Shown here: positions 63,501-64,000 of the stretch, in pieces
How the letters are laid out: each line of letters opens with the position of its first letter
Position numbering within the stretch: position 1 is the first letter of the stretch
Source: UBA4486 sp041984885
GTDB taxonomy: Bacteria; Pseudomonadota; Gammaproteobacteria; Eutrophobiales; Eutrophobiaceae
DNA: 64,000 nucleotides
Assembly (NCBI GenBank): GCA_041984885.1
Contig: JBHIXH010000008.1
Coordinates: forward strand, 10,289-74,288
Reading direction: 5' to 3'
Made by a program: the position numbers and the translations under genes
Notes under the pieces: model-generated
Seen by the model: the letters and a program-made list of their open reading frames with translations, nothing else
Databases searched by the model: none
Told to the model about the DNA's origin: nothing

Positions 63501-64000
63501 GTGCCCGGGTCGTAGACGACTTCGCCGGCGACGACAGAGACCGAGCCCAGGCCGCCGGTGATCGTGGCGCCGGTCAGGGTTAATGGATCGCCTTCGGCGT
63601 CTGTGTCATTGGCCGTGACATCGATGGATATTGAATTGTCTTCGTCAGACGTAGCCGTATCGGCAACCGCAACGGGGCCGTCGTTTGAACCGGTGACGGT
63701 GACGGTTAACGTACCGGTACTGGGCGCACCACTGTCGTCCTCGACCGTGTACTCGATCGTGACGGTGGCCGACTCACCCGCGGCGAGGTCGTTGTAATCG
63801 GTGCCCGGGTCGTAGACGACTTCACCGGCGATAACACTGACTGAGCCCAGGCCGCCAGTGATCGTGGCGCCGGTCAGGGTTAATGGATCGCTTTCGGGAT
63901 CGGAATCGTTCGCGAGCACATCGACACTGACACTCGCATCTTCATTCGTTGACGTTGTATCAGCAACCGCAACGGGGCCATCGTTTGAACCGGTGACCGT
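60575..64000 (-). CDS. Giant repeat adhesin with RTX C-terminus, type I secretion substrate (N-terminus beyond window)
   Basis: The last 1141 residues of a larger protein; the frame is open through base 64000. From the visible N-side come six tandem 100-residue repeats (VCBS/tandem-95 type: NDSDPEGDPLTLTGA, DYNDLAAGESATVTIEYTVE, GSNDGPVAVADT). A cadherin-like domain follows (about 61880-62190, INDAPTFAVTGTDVVENS), then another beta domain. RTX calcium nonapeptides (GDDRLYGRTGDDELYGGLG and further, about 61190-61560) precede a C-terminal secretion region. It is very acidic. The two ABC genes and HlyD adaptor downstream are its probable exporter. Likely role: cell-surface or biofilm adhesion. 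Confidence 0.92.
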   Translation of the reverse strand, partial: TVTGSNDGPVAVADTTSTNEDASVSVDVLANDSDPESDPLTLTGATITGGLGSVSVIAGEVVYDPGTDYNDLAAGESATVTIEYTVEDDSGAPSTGTLTVTVTGSNDGPVAVADTATSDEDNSISIDVTANDTDAEGDPLTLTGATITGGLGSVSVVAGEVVYDPGTDYNDLAAGESATVTIEYTVEDDSGAPSTGTLTVTVTGSNDGPIAVADTASTNEDASVSVDVLANDSDPEGDPLTLTGAMITGGLGSVSVVAGEVVYDPGTDYNDLADGESATVTIEYTVEDDSGAPSTGTLTVTVNGSNDGPVAVADTASTNEDASVSVDVLANDSDPEGDPLTLTGASVTSGLGSVSVVAGEVVYDPGTDYNDLAAGESATVTIEYTVEDDSGAPSTGTLTVTVTGSNDGPVAVADTASTDEDSSISVDLVANDTDPEGDPLTLTGATITGGLGSVSIVAGEVVYDPGTDYNDLAAGESATVTIEYTVEDDSGAPSTGTLTVTVTGSNDGPVAVADAASTDEDSSISVDVLANDTDPEGDPITLTGATITSGLGSVSIVAGQLNYDPGTDYDYLLDGESATVTIEYTVEDSSGAPATQTATITVNGINDAPTFAVTGTDVVENSPNATVVGQMQVTDADATSGHSFTLTNDAGGVFTIDASGNILVADSSQLDYETTTSFDIQVQITDNATSEVFLQDVTINVLDEECTIYGTNVSESGLNVTLTLDVLASLGEAENLATISAASVTNPNSGTVGIVDNMLVFDPGNDFLDLLPGFSEDINIEYEVTLDSGEVLSAVATVSVTGSLSGLILDSHMVGDVLIGCTEEDYIYGLDGDDRLYGRTGDDELYGGLGDDILDGGAGADRLDGGVGNDAVSYANANSSVQVDLAAGTATGADNEADGDTFISIENVIGTDHDDVIVGDAQDNLLYGNEGNDILVGGAGADYHYGDIGIDATVIAGNLSDYAYARLADGSLQIGIDTFLGVEVFHFDDVTIDVVDLNGILDDIAGVVGGVVSTTGAVVQAAFDLLEFAGTAGTDENIVSTAGDNIIQGGDGDDVYEYLQNTGNDYFHGGIGDSDTLDLSDIVNANPGELQPFTIELDTGQVLSYDLVDASITLGADINGTVTLLDDTVITFSGIEQIEWS
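62201..64000 (-). repeat. Six tandem 300-base coding repeats
   Basis: Period 300 bases (100 codons). The block GCGGCGAGGTCGTTGTAATC recurs at about 62579, 62879, 63179, 63479 and 63779. A sixth, more diverged copy lies at about 62201-62500 with a shifted motif (VEDSSGAPATQT). Copies differ mainly at third codon positions. The array continues beyond the window edge. Confidence 0.93.

Noticed and set aside
62016..63797. Series of about 79-residue open frames on the plus strand
   Set aside because: They recur with the 300-base period and mirror the adhesin repeats on the minus strand; shadow frames.
62201..64000. Evenly spaced repeats resembling a CRISPR or satellite array
   Set aside because: The period is 300 bases, an exact multiple of three. 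The frame is open throughout and encodes adhesin repeats.

Overview
The window looks like a chromosomal segment of a free-living gammaproteobacterium. It carries an LPS core and ligase locus, lptC-lptA-lptB, a sigma-32 with an intact RpoH box, ftsY-ftsE-ftsX-rpoH, hisA-hisF-hisI-hisE next to tatABC, and a regulatory PTS cluster with both HprK and RapZ. HprK is absent from enterics and pseudomonads, so a Chromatiales- or Thiotrichales-like lineage is more likely; this is inference. Genes are dense, commonly joined by 4-base ATGA overlaps. No stretch over 300 bases lacks a gene. I saw no tRNA, rRNA, IS element, integrase or CRISPR array.

Layout. 1-3.9 kb (+): end of mnmE, then a DUF6165 gene, two heptosyltransferase-like genes (GT9) and a GT4. 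3.8-11.7 kb (-): ilvE, a zinc-finger protein, an ELM1-like protein, two methyltransferases, GT4, GT2, an O-antigen ligase and a third GT9, forming an LPS/glycan locus that meets the first one tail to tail. 11.8-14.2 kb: an ArsR-type regulator divergent from a rhodanese and a membrane C13-type peptidase. 14.1-17.7 kb (-): hisAFIE-tatABC, with tatC broken by a frameshift. 17.8-23.8 kb: polA, a LOG-family gene, a DUF2782 gene, a methyltransferase and mgtE. 23.9-32.4 kb (-): lptC-lptA-lptB-rpoN-hpf-ptsN-hprK-rapZ-EIIA(Man)-HPr-EI; the EIIA gene is also frameshifted. 32.5-36.1 kb (-): ftsY-ftsE-ftsX, then rpoH, whose upstream region holds a perfect CIRCE inverted repeat overlapping a sigma-E-like promoter. 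36.3-42.9 kb (+): paired M16 peptidases, rsmD (apparently with a CTG start), coaD, a ferredoxin, gamma-glutamyltransferase and a 2-hydroxyacid dehydrogenase.

43.2-49.7 kb (+) is the least familiar block: a secreted or anchored small protein, a sodium:solute symporter, a 39-residue membrane peptide, an aspartate-carbamoyltransferase-like enzyme with an altered amino-substrate loop, an asparagine-synthetase-like amidotransferase and an N-carbamoyl-amino-acid/allantoate amidohydrolase-like enzyme. This may be an uncharacterised carbamoyl/amide metabolic pathway. It is followed on the other strand by a YadGH-like ABC exporter and a translationally coupled ATP-grasp ligase / HEXXH metalloprotein pair.

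53.9-64 kb (-): a GT4 glycosyltransferase, then a type I secretion operon. A giant repeat adhesin, cut by the window edge, is followed by two different ABC permease-ATPases with degenerate signature motifs and one HlyD adaptor. The adhesin has six visible 100-residue repeats and C-terminal RTX repeats.

Two conserved genes (tatC and the mannose-type EIIA) carry single frameshifts. These may be real lesions or consensus errors, and reads are needed to tell.
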